Shown here piece by piece: positions 50,905 to 59,731 of a stretch of DNA of 64,000 bases. The position numbers and the translations under genes were made by a program. Location of the stretch: the NCBI RefSeq assembly GCF_000439085.1, contig NZ_AUUA01000001.1, positions 868,001 through 932,000 of the forward strand, read 5' to 3'. Numbering within the stretch: position 1 is the first letter of the stretch; the number at the start of each line of letters is the position of its first letter. This DNA comes from Leminorella grimontii ATCC 33999 = DSM 5078. GTDB lineage: Bacteria > Pseudomonadota > Gammaproteobacteria > Enterobacterales > Enterobacteriaceae. A model generated the notes under the pieces. That model saw nothing but the letters and a program-made list of their open reading frames with translations. It was not told where the DNA came from and searched no databases.

Positions 50905-51915
50905 CTAATGGCTAATAACAACCTTCCCCACGTGCTGGCGTGAGCCGAAATACTGCCAGGCCTCTCTAACCTGCGTAAACGGAAATACGCGATCGATAAC
51001 CGGCATAATTTTATGCTGAACTAACGCCCGGTTCATTTGCTCAAAATCCTCTCGCGATCCCACGCTTATCACTCGGAAACGGGCAGCGCTTTTAAACAGG
51101 CTGAAGAAATCTATCGCTGCGGCGTCCTGAGCGACAAATCCAATCAGCGCTAATTCACCGCCAATACAAACGGACTGAATCGACTGATTCAATGTTCCTG
51201 GGCCACCGACCTCAACCACCCGGTTAACGCCTTGCTCGTTAGTCAAGCGTAAAACTTCCTGGCTCCACTGAGGATGTTGAACATAGTTGATAACCTCATC
51301 TGCCCCTAACGTTCTCAGCCGAACAGCCTTAGCCTCGCTGGATGTGGTAGCGATAACTTTTGCTCCCATTGATTTGGCCAACTGGATAGCAAACAGTGAA
51401 ACGCCACCTGACCCCAAGGTTAATACGGTTTCTCCAGCCTTAATCGGCCTGTCGCCATTGAGCGCCGCCCAAGCGGTGACCGCCGCACAGGGAAGCGTTG
51501 CGCCTTCCTCATAGCTTAAGTAGTCCGGCAGTGATAACAGCGACTCTTCGCTAACGACTTTGTATTCGGTTAACCAACCGTCGCGATCGCTGCCGTACAG
51601 CTCGTTACGGGATGATGCCTGAAAAACCCCTCCAAACCAGCGCGGCATGAAGGTATTCACGACCCTATCACCCACCTTAAAACGCTCGACGCGCTCACCG
51701 ACACGCACTACATCTCCAGCGGCGTCGGACAGTGGGATATGCCCAGCGCCGGCGGGAAGCGTATATTGGCCGTTCATAATGGCCAAATCGCGATAATTAA
51801 GCGACGTGGCGCGGATCCGTACCAACACTTCCCGCGCCTGAGGTTCGGGCATCTCCTCCTGATGAGGCACCAAATAATCCAAACTGCCGAACTGCTTGAA
51901 ACGATAACTTTGCAT
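50905..51915 (-). CDS. Zinc-independent alcohol dehydrogenase/quinone oxidoreductase (MDR family)
   Basis: A 336-residue medium-chain reductase. The N-terminal GroES-like domain contains SLNYRDLAIMNGQY, as in zinc-less quinone reductases, and lacks the four-Cys structural zinc loop. The Rossmann domain has VLTLGSGGVSLFAIQLAK. It is predicted to reduce enones, quinones or aldehydes with NAD(P)H; the substrate is unknown. The ATG lies 2 bp after the aldo/keto reductase stop, so the two are co-transcribed. A hairpin (CAAAGCCA/TGGCTTTG, 50872-50892) lies downstream but has no T-run. Confidence 0.85.
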   Translation of the reverse strand: MQSYRFKQFGSLDYLVPHQEEMPEPQAREVLVRIRATSLNYRDLAIMNGQYTLPAGAGHIPLSDAAGDVVRVGERVERFKVGDRVVNTFMPRWFGGVFQASSRNELYGSDRDGWLTEYKVVSEESLLSLPDYLSYEEGATLPCAAVTAWAALNGDRPIKAGETVLTLGSGGVSLFAIQLAKSMGAKVIATTSSEAKAVRLRTLGADEVINYVQHPQWSQEVLRLTNEQGVNRVVEVGGPGTLNQSIQSVCIGGELALIGFVAQDAAAIDFFSLFKSAARFRVISVGSREDFEQMNRALVQHKIMPVIDRVFPFTQVREAWQYFGSRQHVGKVVISH

Positions 51916-51917
51916 AA

Positions 51918-52907
51918 TTAAATTTCCACCATGTGCATGACATTTTCCGTATAGCGCGTGCCGCTAGCGGCATCGGACGGAAAAACGGCGTCAATTTCAG
52001 CTAATTCACGGTCATTCAGCTTAACGTTCAGCGCCCCGAGGTTTTCGTCCAAATTTTTGATTTTTCGAGTACCGGGAATAGGTACTAAATGCTCCCCTTG
52101 CGCCAATACCCATGCGAGCGCTAGCTGTGCCGGGGTACAGCCTTTGTCCTGCGCCAAGGAGGTCACTTTTTCAACCAGTTGCAGATTGTGAATAAAGTTG
52201 TCCCCCTGAAAACGCGGATTATCACGACGAAAATCATCAGCGGTAAAGTCATCCGGGCTTTTTATCGTACCGGTTAGAAAGCCTCTACCAAGCGGGCTAT
52301 AGGGAACAAAGCCAATGCCCAATCGGTCGCAAGCGGCAAGAACCGAATTCTCAGGATCTCGAGTCCACAGAGAATATTCGCTTTGCAGCGCCGTAATCGG
52401 GTGCGTCCTGTGCGCTCGTTCCAACGTTTGGGACGAAGCTTCGGACAGGCCGAGATAGCGCACTTTGCCCGCCTGAACGAGTTCCGCCATAGCGCCGACC
52501 GTCTCCTCAATAGGCACATTGGGATCGATACGATGCTGGTAATACAGATCGATGTAGTCAACGCCGAGGCGCTTCAGGCTGGCGTCACAGCTGGCATGAA
52601 CGTATTCAGGCCTGCCGTTAACGCCGCGCGCAGCAGGATCGTTCGGATTGAGCTGGATGCCAAATTTAGTGGCTAGAAAGACTTCATCTCGCCTTCCCTG
52701 AATCGCTCGACCAACCAACCGCTCATTAATATAAGGGCCATACATATCCGACGTATCGAGAAAATTAATCCCGTTATCCAACGCGTGGCGAATCGTTCTT
52801 AACGACTCGTCATCATCATGCGCGCCATAAAAAGCGCTCATTCCCATACAGCCAAGCCCAATGGCTGAGACCCGCGGACCGTTTTTACCCAATCTACGAA
52901 TTATCAT
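51918..52907 (-). CDS. Aldo/keto reductase
   Basis: A 329-residue (alpha/beta)8 NADPH oxidoreductase. The catalytic tetrad is visible: Asp and Tyr in [15 protein letters not shown], Lys in FLATKFG, His in YYQHRIDP. The C-terminal cofactor block [14 protein letters not shown] is present. It resembles AKR13-type reductases acting on aldehydes; the substrate is unknown. AGAGG precedes the ATG. It is the first gene of a two-gene unit facing a LysR regulator, a frequent arrangement for substrate- or stress-induced detoxification. Confidence 0.9.
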   Translation of the reverse strand: MIIRRLGKNGPRVSAIGLGCMGMSAFYGAHDDDESLRTIRHALDNGINFLDTSDMYGPYINERLVGRAIQGRRDEVFLATKFGIQLNPNDPAARGVNGRPEYVHASCDASLKRLGVDYIDLYYQHRIDPNVPIEETVGAMAELVQAGKVRYLGLSEASSQTLERAHRTHPITALQSEYSLWTRDPENSVLAACDRLGIGFVPYSPLGRGFLTGTIKSPDDFTADDFRRDNPRFQGDNFIHNLQLVEKVTSLAQDKGCTPAQLALAWVLAQGEHLVPIPGTRKIKNLDENLGALNVKLNDRELAEIDAVFPSDAASGTRYTENVMHMVEI

Positions 52908-52990
52908 AATAACCTCTTGTATTAATAAAGATTAATGTTGTAAAAAATAAGTGGCGATGCTCAGATTAGTTCGTTCTTCCAATCGAGGAG

Positions 52991-53071
52991 GTGATTTTGG
53001 CTTTGCTATTCACGGCTATTCTCTCCCTGGATAAAGCTGTTAAAAGACAGCAGAGAAAGTCTAGACAATGA
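52991..53071 (+). CDS. Possible 24-26 residue leader peptide upstream of the LysR gene
   Basis: A perfect Shine-Dalgarno sequence AGGAGGTGAT (52986-52995) stands just before an in-frame TTG at 52997; a GTG at 52991 lies within it. The frame encodes a short hydrophobic stretch (ALLFTAILSL) followed by a basic tail (KAVKRQQRKSRQ) and stops with TGA at 53071. It lies in the 217-bp gap between the divergent aldo/keto reductase and LysR genes. Translation is unproven; a chance match is possible. Confidence 0.3.
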   Translation: MILALLFTAILSLDKAVKRQQRKSRQ

Positions 53072-53124
53072 TGATTAATGAAAATATATTGATAAATTGA
53101 AACTTAAATTTCGAAAATGAAATC

Positions 53125-54021
53125 ATGCTGGATGAATTAGCGCTGTTTGTAAGCATTGTAGAAACGGGAAGTTTGCGCGCGGCAGCCAAGAAAGCCTCAA
53201 TCCCGGCCCCGACGCTAACGCGCCGACTGCAGAAGCTGGAACAGCATTTGGGCTGTCGCCTGCTGCATCGCAGCGCTCGGCGAATGACGCCAACGCGAGA
53301 AGGATGGCAATACTACGAGCAGTGTAGGCCGCTGGTTCATTCTCTACAGCAGGCAACCGCCAAACTGGACGTTACGCTCCATCAGGTTAGCGGCCTTCTC
53401 CGAGTTCTGGCTCCGGTAGATTTGGCTAATGACAATCTGGCGCCGGCCTGGATGACCTTTTTAGCCCAATATCCAGAAGTCCGCCTCGAGCTGGAACTGG
53501 ATAATTATACTCAGGATCTGATAGGACACGGCGCCGACGTAGCCATTCGCGTTGGCGCACAGCCCGACTCATTGCTTAACATGCGTAGATTAGGGCAGGC
53601 AAAAGAAGTCCTGTTGGTAGCCTCCCCCGACTATCTGGCAAAGCGCGAGCCGCTTAAATCAGTAGACGATCTGGAGCTACACGATCTGGTCGTCAGCTCA
53701 CCGCTGTCTACCTGGACAATGCAACACAGTCAAAGCGGGGAGATCGTACGCTGGCAGCCACAGGGAAAATTTTGTGTTAATGGCGTCTATTTAGCGCTTC
53801 AGGCTGCGCAGGCTGGATTAGGGATCTTGTTTTGCCCCATTAGCCTATGCCATGGCCAGCTGCGCAGCGGAAAGCTGGTTCGAGTACTGCCCGAATGGCA
53901 AGGCGCCCCGCGAGATATCTATGCCGTGTGGTCACAGCAGCGCTACGTTCCGGCCAGAGTTCGAGCGCTTATTGAACATCTTGCTGACTTTTGCCGCCAA
54001 AATCCGCAGCTAGCGATCTAA
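53125..54021 (+). CDS. LysR family transcriptional regulator
   Basis: A 298-residue regulator with an N-terminal winged HTH (residues 1-60, LRAAAKKASIPAPTLTRRLQKLEQHLG) and a C-terminal two-lobe effector-binding domain (about 88-295). It diverges from the aldo/keto reductase gene, which it probably controls, together with itself. The ATG at 53125 gives the standard family start; the ribosome site is weak. The effector is unknown. Confidence 0.9.
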   Translation: MLDELALFVSIVETGSLRAAAKKASIPAPTLTRRLQKLEQHLGCRLLHRSARRMTPTREGWQYYEQCRPLVHSLQQATAKLDVTLHQVSGLLRVLAPVDLANDNLAPAWMTFLAQYPEVRLELELDNYTQDLIGHGADVAIRVGAQPDSLLNMRRLGQAKEVLLVASPDYLAKREPLKSVDDLELHDLVVSSPLSTWTMQHSQSGEIVRWQPQGKFCVNGVYLALQAAQAGLGILFCPISLCHGQLRSGKLVRVLPEWQGAPRDIYAVWSQQRYVPARVRALIEHLADFCRQNPQLAI

Positions 54022-54056
54022 ATACGTCCCCTGTACAGCCTTTAATCAACTATCTA

Positions 54057-54088
54057 TTAGGAACCCATACGGCTACATGGGTTCCTAA
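54057..54088. terminator. Inverted repeat between LysR and panC
   Basis: A 12-bp perfect stem (TTAGGAACCCAT at 54057-54068, complement at 54077-54088) with an 8-nt loop, between convergent genes. There is no T-run on either side, so it may be a weak terminator or an mRNA-end-protecting hairpin. Confidence 0.5.
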
Positions 54089-54103
54089 ACTCATATCACG
54101 CGG

Positions 54104-54952
54104 TTAAACGGACAGCGTACAGTTATCTATCAACCGCGTGCTGCCGATATAAACGGCCAACGCACAGAGCGTTCGATCTTCAATGCGCTCTACTGGCCTT
54201 AGGCTATCGGCATCAACCAGGCTGATATAGTCGACCTTCGCCAGAGGCTCTCGTTTGATTTCGTCTTTCAGGCGCGAAGCCAGCGCTAAACCGTCTCTTT
54301 CTCCATCGAAAACCAGCTTTTGGGCAAGCTGAATTGCCCGATATAAGCAGACCGCCGCCCTGCGCTGTTCGAAATCCAAATAGCTATTACGGGAACTTTT
54401 GGCCAAGCCGTCCGCCTCACGAACGATAGGACAGCCGACAACGCTTACGTCAATATTCAAATCCCTGACCATGCGTCTAATAACCGCCAGCTGTTGAGCA
54501 TCTTTTTCACCAAAGTAAGCGCGGTTCGGTTGAACGATATTGAACAGCTTGGACACCACGGTACATACTCCCCTAAAGTGCCCCGGGCGGCTTTTGCCAC
54601 ATAGCTCTTCCGTTAGCCCCGTCATGTCGACGTAGCTGGAGAAGTTCTTACTGTACATCTCTGTCGCCTCAGGGTGAAAAATGACGTCCACGCCCTCTTC
54701 CGCACAGCGCTGGCTGTCTCGCTCAAAATCGCGAGGATAGCTGGCTAAATCTTCTTTTGGCCCAAACTGCATAGGATTAACGAAAATAGATACCACTACT
54801 TTATCGTTTTCAGCCTTGGCCCTATGCATCAGGCTCTGATGCCCTTCGTGAAGAAATCCCATTGTCGGCACTAACCCGACGCTTTTCCCTTCCTGTTTCC
54901 AGGATTTGACTCTCTCCCGCAGTTCGGGAATGGAGGTGATAACGTTAATCAC
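54104..54952 (-). CDS. panC: Pantothenate synthetase (pantoate-beta-alanine ligase)
   Basis: A 282-residue enzyme that adenylates pantoate and joins it to beta-alanine in vitamin B5/CoA synthesis. HIGH-type motif LVPTMGFLHEGHQSLM, FVNPMQFGPKEDL, FGEKDAQQLAVIRRMV, and the KSSRNSYL (KMSKS-like) motif are all seen. The frame extends to a GTG at 54982, but the GTG at 54952, with AGGAG at ideal distance, gives the normal length and start (VINVITSIPEL). panB, panD and panE are not nearby, while enteric panC usually follows panB. Whether a second panC exists elsewhere cannot be told. Confidence 0.93.
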   Translation of the reverse strand: MINVITSIPELRERVKSWKQEGKSVGLVPTMGFLHEGHQSLMHRAKAENDKVVVSIFVNPMQFGPKEDLASYPRDFERDSQRCAEEGVDVIFHPEATEMYSKNFSSYVDMTGLTEELCGKSRPGHFRGVCTVVSKLFNIVQPNRAYFGEKDAQQLAVIRRMVRDLNIDVSVVGCPIVREADGLAKSSRNSYLDFEQRRAAVCLYRAIQLAQKLVFDGERDGLALASRLKDEIKREPLAKVDYISLVDADSLRPVERIEDRTLCALAVYIGSTRLIDNCTLSV

Positions 54953-55607
54953 AGCGCGGCTCCTGTTTTTTCGTGATTTCACAACGCGACTACAATATCA
55001 GCCGAGAGTCCGTTAAGTCATCAAGTGGTGGAATAAAATGTACGGCTGTCTCGTTACAATCGCTACGGCCTGTATATCAACATAGGCATACTAGTCAATA
55101 TGGACTTTAACTGACTAAAAATCAGAAAAATGTTAATTAACAAAATTTTTAACAATTAAAACATAGAGATAGAAAAACTCCCCACCCAAAATAACACACA
55201 TTAACCATCATAAAACCAAAAAACAAACAGGATAGAACATAATAAAAACCAAAAAAAGAAAAAATAGAAAAAGGAATTAATAGAGTTAATAAAATAATAA
55301 ATTAACAATAAAAAACCCCTCTATTTAATTAATAATTATTAATTAAAGATAGAAACAACAAACATAAATTAGACAATAAGAGAATAAAAAACAATATCAT
55401 GTTTTCATTGAAATTTTTAAAACAACAAAAACAGACTGTGATTATATACAACGATCAATCAAAAGATTACAATAGCTAAAAACTATTAATAAACTGAATT
55501 CGATCTGTAAAAACAATTTTATTAAGTATATTCACTTAACTATAATTTTAAAATACCAAGATTGAGAATTTTTCAAAATGAAGCACAAATAATATTTAGG
55601 ATTGCCT
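54953..55607. other. Very AT-rich gap upstream of panC and the zinc-ribbon gene
   Basis: About 650 bp of extremely AT-rich DNA without a supported gene on either strand. It marks the left edge of an AT-rich accessory island running to about 61220 and is a candidate for H-NS binding. Confidence 0.5.
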
Positions 55608-55784
55608 ATGTCCTGTTATACGGTTCCGCTTCCCAAATGCCCTATTTGTAGTAATCATCGCAGCGTTATACGTTACGGCTATAGTAAGACAAAGGCACAA
55701 CGCTATCGTTGCATGAGCTGCCAAAAGTCATTTCAGCTTAAATATATTTATACAAAAGAAAAATCTGCGCTTGCCGTTGAATAA
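55608..55784 (+). CDS. InsA-like zinc-ribbon protein, N-terminal domain only
   Basis: A 58-residue protein matching the N-terminal zinc ribbon of IS1 InsA: CPIC near residue 11, then RYGYSKTKAQRYRCMSCQKSFQ with the second Cys pair, then LKYIYT. It stops where InsA continues into its helix-turn-helix, so the DNA-binding HTH is missing. No InsB frame and no IS1 end repeats are visible around it. The frame opens with a TTG at 55602, but the ATG at 55608 has AGGA upstream. It is either a relic of an InsA-like gene or a stand-alone single-domain protein. A relative with the HTH lies at 59732. Confidence 0.7.
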   Translation: MSCYTVPLPKCPICSNHRSVIRYGYSKTKAQRYRCMSCQKSFQLKYIYTKEKSALAVE

Positions 55785-55896
55785 AATATATTTATCGTAT
55801 TAATACGTTTAAAAAGCGTCACTCTCCGCCACTGCGTATTCACTTGCATAAATTTTTATGTATATTGGGCGTTACGTTTACAGTGGAGGAAACGTC

Positions 55897-56028
55897 GTGC
55901 AAAAAATGTTAATACTCTCCCTTCTGCTGTTGCTGACCGCATGTTCCGCGAATACGGCAACGGGCGTAGGCGCATCGGGTGGGACTTCAGGTGTGAGTAT
56001 CGGTATAGGCGGTGGGATCGGATTTTAA
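55897..56028 (+). CDS. Small glycine-rich lipoprotein
   Basis: A 43-residue precursor starting with GTG, with a very strong ribosome site GGAGGA 6 nt upstream. The signal ends in lipobox LLTAC (Cys16). The mature peptide has only 28 residues and is Gly/Ser/Ala/Val/Ile-rich, including GVSIGIGGGIGF at the end. Small lipoproteins of this kind occur in enteric genomes without a known function. The frame is followed by a clear terminator, which supports it as a real transcript. Confidence 0.7.
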   Translation: MQKMLILSLLLLLTACSANTATGVGASGGTSGVSIGIGGGIGF

Positions 56029-56040
56029 CCCCCGTTCAGG

Positions 56041-56070
56041 TTAAGCCCTGGCTAACGTCAGGGCTTAAAA
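56041..56070. terminator. Bidirectional terminator, small lipoprotein/formate channel
   Basis: TTAAGCCCTG (56041-56050) and CAGGGCTTAA (56059-56068) form a 10-bp stem. The plus side is followed by AA, and the minus side by a C-rich tail, so termination strength is uncertain, but it lies exactly between two convergent stops. Confidence 0.65.
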
Positions 56071-56078
56071 ATCGACGA

Positions 56079-56969
56079 TTATTTATGTAACGCCAGCTCC
56101 GATGAAGCCTTTCCTTCGTGAGGCTTTCTAAGGTACATATACCAGAAGGGAAGCCCAACCATCATTCCTCCCAGAATATTCCCAATAGTTACCGGCAATA
56201 GGTTTTTTACAAGAAAATGGCTTACCGTTAAGTCAGCAAATCTCTGTGGGTCAGCGCCAACAGAATGCCAAAACTCAGGCGTCGCGAAGTCCTTTATTAT
56301 AATCCCCATAGGGATCATGAACATATTAGCGATACTGTGCTCAAAGCCGCTGGCGACGAACATACTGATGGGCAAAATGAGAATAAACATTTTATCTATC
56401 AGGCTTTTTCCCGCATAGCTCATCCAGACGGCTAAACAAACCATCACATTAGCCATAATTCCTAAAAAAACCGCCTCTATAAAGCTGTGTTCCAACTTAT
56501 GTTGGGCGGTGTTTAGTACGTTCAATCCCCACTGCCCATTGTCTAAAACGTGTTGACCTGCAAACCACATAATGGCGACTAAAGACAGCGCGCCGATAAA
56601 ATTGCCGATATAAACATTAAGCCAGTTAGCCGCCATCTGGCTCCCGCTAATCCTGCCCCCCGCTTTCGCTACGCAGGTTAAAATCGTAGAGGTAAACAAA
56701 TCGACGCCGCAGGCGACGACCAGCATAAGTCCCAGAGAAAAGCAGGCGCCGCCAAGAAATTTGGACCAGCCAAACGGCACGTCAGCAGTCCCCGTTGTCG
56801 CGGTAATGTAAAAAACAAACGCGATAGAAATAAATGCGCCCGCCAATATGGCGGATATGTAGGTTTGAAACAGCGGTTTATTCGTTTTATAAATCCCGGC
56901 ATCTTCTGCAATATGGGCCATATCGGACGCTGAAAAACATCCGGGACCGGTTAGATCGCGACCATTCAT
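56079..56969 (-). CDS. Formate/nitrite transporter family channel (FocA-like)
   Basis: A 296-residue FNT-family protein with six membrane helices. The family signatures are AGAFISIAFVFYIT in helix 1, a GCDLFTS-type block (here ACGVDLFTSTILT), ASGFEHSIANMF with the pore His, and GNILGGMMVGL near the end. FNT pentamers move formate or nitrite across the inner membrane. Similarity is higher to FocA than to NirC, but pflB, the usual partner of focA, is absent. AGGGAG precedes the ATG. It may be a second formate channel serving the hydrolase or other acids; the substrate is inferred. Confidence 0.88.
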   Translation of the reverse strand: MNGRDLTGPGCFSASDMAHIAEDAGIYKTNKPLFQTYISAILAGAFISIAFVFYITATTGTADVPFGWSKFLGGACFSLGLMLVVACGVDLFTSTILTCVAKAGGRISGSQMAANWLNVYIGNFIGALSLVAIMWFAGQHVLDNGQWGLNVLNTAQHKLEHSFIEAVFLGIMANVMVCLAVWMSYAGKSLIDKMFILILPISMFVASGFEHSIANMFMIPMGIIIKDFATPEFWHSVGADPQRFADLTVSHFLVKNLLPVTIGNILGGMMVGLPFWYMYLRKPHEGKASSELALHK

Positions 56970-57552
56970 ACGTACTCCCTAAGAGCCTTATAGGATAGGC
57001 CCTAAGTCATCAGTTGCTACACGGCCCACAGAAAGCGCAGCTCTGGCGATATGAATGCGCAGGCGGCTCGTCGTAACCGTGTGAGAAAATTAACGTTGGA
57101 ATATCACTGAAGCGGGCTTCATCGGATAGAGATATTTATCTAAATGAAGCTGCATTTGAAAATGCACGTTGCGTGCCAAACTGAGAAATACTTAATCACA
57201 TGAAAATAAATAAAAATAAATTTTTTATTACAGACATGTTCCCTTTTTCAGCAGAAGTGTCGAAGTGGCCTCGTCATTTATGCTGAAAAAATGAACAGAT
57301 AAAGCCTGCGCACTTTTTAAGGCGCACGTTTAAGGCTGTAAATATTGAAATCAGCCATGTCCCTATCCGTCGTTTTTAGCGCCAGTCCTCCAACCGGTCG
57401 CCCTCTTACGGCCCCCAGCCACGTTCAGCTGGCCTATTTTTCACAATTCTCCTTTCTCTTGTCTATAGTTAAAAGGATGTTCGTAATCCTATCTGGTTAC
57501 AAAAAAACTTGAGTTCTGCACTCTGTCTTATACAAAAGGAGTTAAAAACATC
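56970..57552. other. Intergenic region formate channel/ycaC
   Basis: About 580 bp between divergent genes, with no supported ORF. It contains both promoters. No convincing FNR box was identified, although FNT genes are often anaerobically controlled. Confidence 0.45.
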
Positions 57553-58176
57553 ATGGCTAAACCTTATGTCAAGCTCGATAAAAACAACGCCGCGGTTCTT
57601 CTCGTTGACCATCAGGCCGGCCTGCTCTCTTTAGTTCGAGATATCGATCCCGACAGGTTCAAAAATAACGTTCTCGCTCTGGCCGATCTTGCAAAATATT
57701 TCAAACTCCCGACGATCCTGACCACCAGCTTTGAAACTGGCCCTAACGGCCCTTTGGTTCCCGAACTAAAAGCGTTGTTTCCGGATGCGCCTTATATAGC
57801 CCGCCCTGGCAACATTAACGCCTGGGATAATGAAGACTTCGTCAAAGCGGTTAAGGCCACCGGGAAAAAGCAGCTGATTATCGCCGGCGTGGTGACTGAA
57901 GTATGTGTGGCCTTCCCGGCCCTGTCGGCTATTGAGGAAGGGTTTGAGGTTTTTGTCGTGACGGACGCTTCCGGTACGTTTAACGAGCTCACCCGTCATT
58001 CCGCCTGGGACAGAATGTCGCAGGCCGGGGCGCAGCTAATGACTTGGTTTGGCGTTGCCTGCGAGCTCCATCGCGATTGGCGAAACGACATTGAAGGCTT
58101 AGCGGCGCTTTTCTCTAATCATATTCCCGACTATAGAAACCTGATAACCAGCTTTGACCTGAAAAATAAGGGATAA
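57553..58176 (+). CDS. ycaC: Isochorismatase-family hydrolase YcaC
   Basis: A 207-residue cysteine hydrolase matching E. coli YcaC, an octameric enzyme of unknown substrate. The catalytic triad is visible: Asp in LLVDHQAG, a Lys upstream of the nucleophile loop, and Cys in GVVTEVCVAFPAL near residue 118. AAAGGAG precedes the ATG. It is divergent from the formate channel and convergent with a Rob/MarA-type regulator. E. coli ycaC also lies close to focA (ycaO-focA-pflB region), so pairing with an FNT channel may be a conserved neighbourhood. Confidence 0.9.
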   Translation: MAKPYVKLDKNNAAVLLVDHQAGLLSLVRDIDPDRFKNNVLALADLAKYFKLPTILTTSFETGPNGPLVPELKALFPDAPYIARPGNINAWDNEDFVKAVKATGKKQLIIAGVVTEVCVAFPALSAIEEGFEVFVVTDASGTFNELTRHSAWDRMSQAGAQLMTWFGVACELHRDWRNDIEGLAALFSNHIPDYRNLITSFDLKNKG

Positions 58177-58270
58177 AAGTAATCAATTAGTGAGTCGCTT
58201 TTCCCTCAAGTTTCTTCATTAGCCCTGCATTTGTGGGGCTATTCTCAATTCTGTACCCTATAAATAAAAT

Positions 58271-59116
58271 CTAGACAACAGGAACATAGTAGTCACACTT
58301 TATATTTACCCTATCTCTGAAAATTGCACCGTTATAGGTAAATATTTCAATATCCTTCCCCTCTCGCCGCTTTATACGATATTTCGGCAAAACGTTAGTA
58401 TAAATATACCGAGAAAAGTGGAAAAAGTTTTCAACGCTGCCGTCAAAATGAAACTTGGCGTATCGCCCTTCAACGTTAACGACGGTGCTTACGCTTCTTG
58501 TCCGTTCTGTCGCTACTGTACACGCAATGGTAAGCGCTCCTGAAACCCTGCTGTCGAGCTTAAGATCGTAAAGCATGCATATATTAGTCGCTAAAAGCCG
58601 CATGTTATCCCTAATTAATGACAGCTTTAACACTTTACTATTGTCACTGACTATTGAGAGCTCCGGTTCCTGATACATCACTTCTAAAACGGTATGGAAA
58701 ACCTTCTTTAAATAGCATAGTTCAGGAATTACAGCGCCATAGTCGTGGCCATCAAGATTTATTGCCGCTCGAAATCTGGAGAAATCCCAGTCCAGGGCGT
58801 TTCTAAACTGAAGAGGAGTACAGCCAAAATGCTTCTTAAAAGCCCTATTAAAGCTTTGAGAAGACTCAAACCCCATCTTGTGAGCAATGTCGCCAATGCG
58901 CAAGTTGGTTAATTTCAGCAGCATAGAGGCTCGGGACAACTTTCTCTGACGAATATAGCAACCGAGATTCTCTCTCGTATATAGCTTAAATACGGTTTGA
59001 ATTTGCCGCCTACAGTATCCAGATATTTCAGTGACCTGACTTATATCTATGTCATCTTCAATATGTTTTTCAACCCACAGAAGCGTATCTTTAACAATCG
59101 ACTTTCTTATTGGCAT
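58271..59116 (-). CDS. AraC/Rob-type transcriptional regulator with GyrI-like domain
   Basis: A 281-residue regulator with the AraC DNA-binding domain at the N-terminus (residues 5-105), in the MarA/Rob arrangement: two HTHs, the second ending IGDIAHKMGFESSQSFNRAFKKHFG. The C-terminal half (about 115-281) resembles a GyrI/Rob ligand-binding domain (VEGRYAKFHFDGS... and VLPKYRIKRREGKDIEIF). Such proteins respond to small hydrophobic ligands and control stress or efflux genes. The target genes are not evident; it is convergent with ycaC. It lies in AT-rich DNA. Confidence 0.88.
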   Translation of the reverse strand: MPIRKSIVKDTLLWVEKHIEDDIDISQVTEISGYCRRQIQTVFKLYTRENLGCYIRQRKLSRASMLLKLTNLRIGDIAHKMGFESSQSFNRAFKKHFGCTPLQFRNALDWDFSRFRAAINLDGHDYGAVIPELCYLKKVFHTVLEVMYQEPELSIVSDNSKVLKLSLIRDNMRLLATNICMLYDLKLDSRVSGALTIACTVATERTRSVSTVVNVEGRYAKFHFDGSVENFFHFSRYIYTNVLPKYRIKRREGKDIEIFTYNGAIFRDRVNIKCDYYVPVV

Positions 59117-59731
59117 AATTAATATGTTATGTAGATATAACGCAGCAGTTCTTAATTACTTAAGGCTAAGGTTCTTGACGTTAGCCACAGCGATCGTTTC
59201 CCTTCTAATCATCAATAAATTAAAAGAATGCTGGTAAAGATATAAAATAAGAAGCCAGCTTGGCTTATCAAAGCATTACAATAATGTCCGAAAAAATCTC
59301 AAGCAAGGAATATTTTCACCAAAAAATAAAAAACATACAAACAGACAATGAATACAATAAGTTATAGGCAATTATTTCTAAACCATTCCAATTCAACTCT
59401 TAATAACATAAGAAACTATTATCTTGATAACAAATAATTGCACAAAAAGTTAATTTTTCTCTTCGGTAAAATCTTTTTGTGCATCCTCCTAAAAACCACA
59501 TAGCCAGCATCACATTGAAAAATATAATATTATTATACTTGCAATCCTAATAAAGATTAAACAAATTAACAAAATGCTATAAATTAAAAGTGTTGTTATA
59601 TAAAATAAAATAATTGAAATCGCCAGGTTAATAGTAAAGATCAATCTATCGGATATAAATATCTACAGGCACTTATTGAGCGTTTAAAATACCCATCATT
59701 CATAATTTATATAAAAAATAAAAGTACAAAA
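59117..59731. other. AT-rich gap upstream of the InsA-like/wzz pair
   Basis: About 615 bp of AT-rich DNA without a supported gene. It should carry the promoters of the divergent AraC-type regulator and of the InsA-like/wzz unit. No JUMPstart/ops element was seen. Confidence 0.5.

Noticed and set aside
58221-58240. Terminator after ycaC
   Set aside because: Only a 5-bp stem (AGCCC/GGGCT) with a weak tail.
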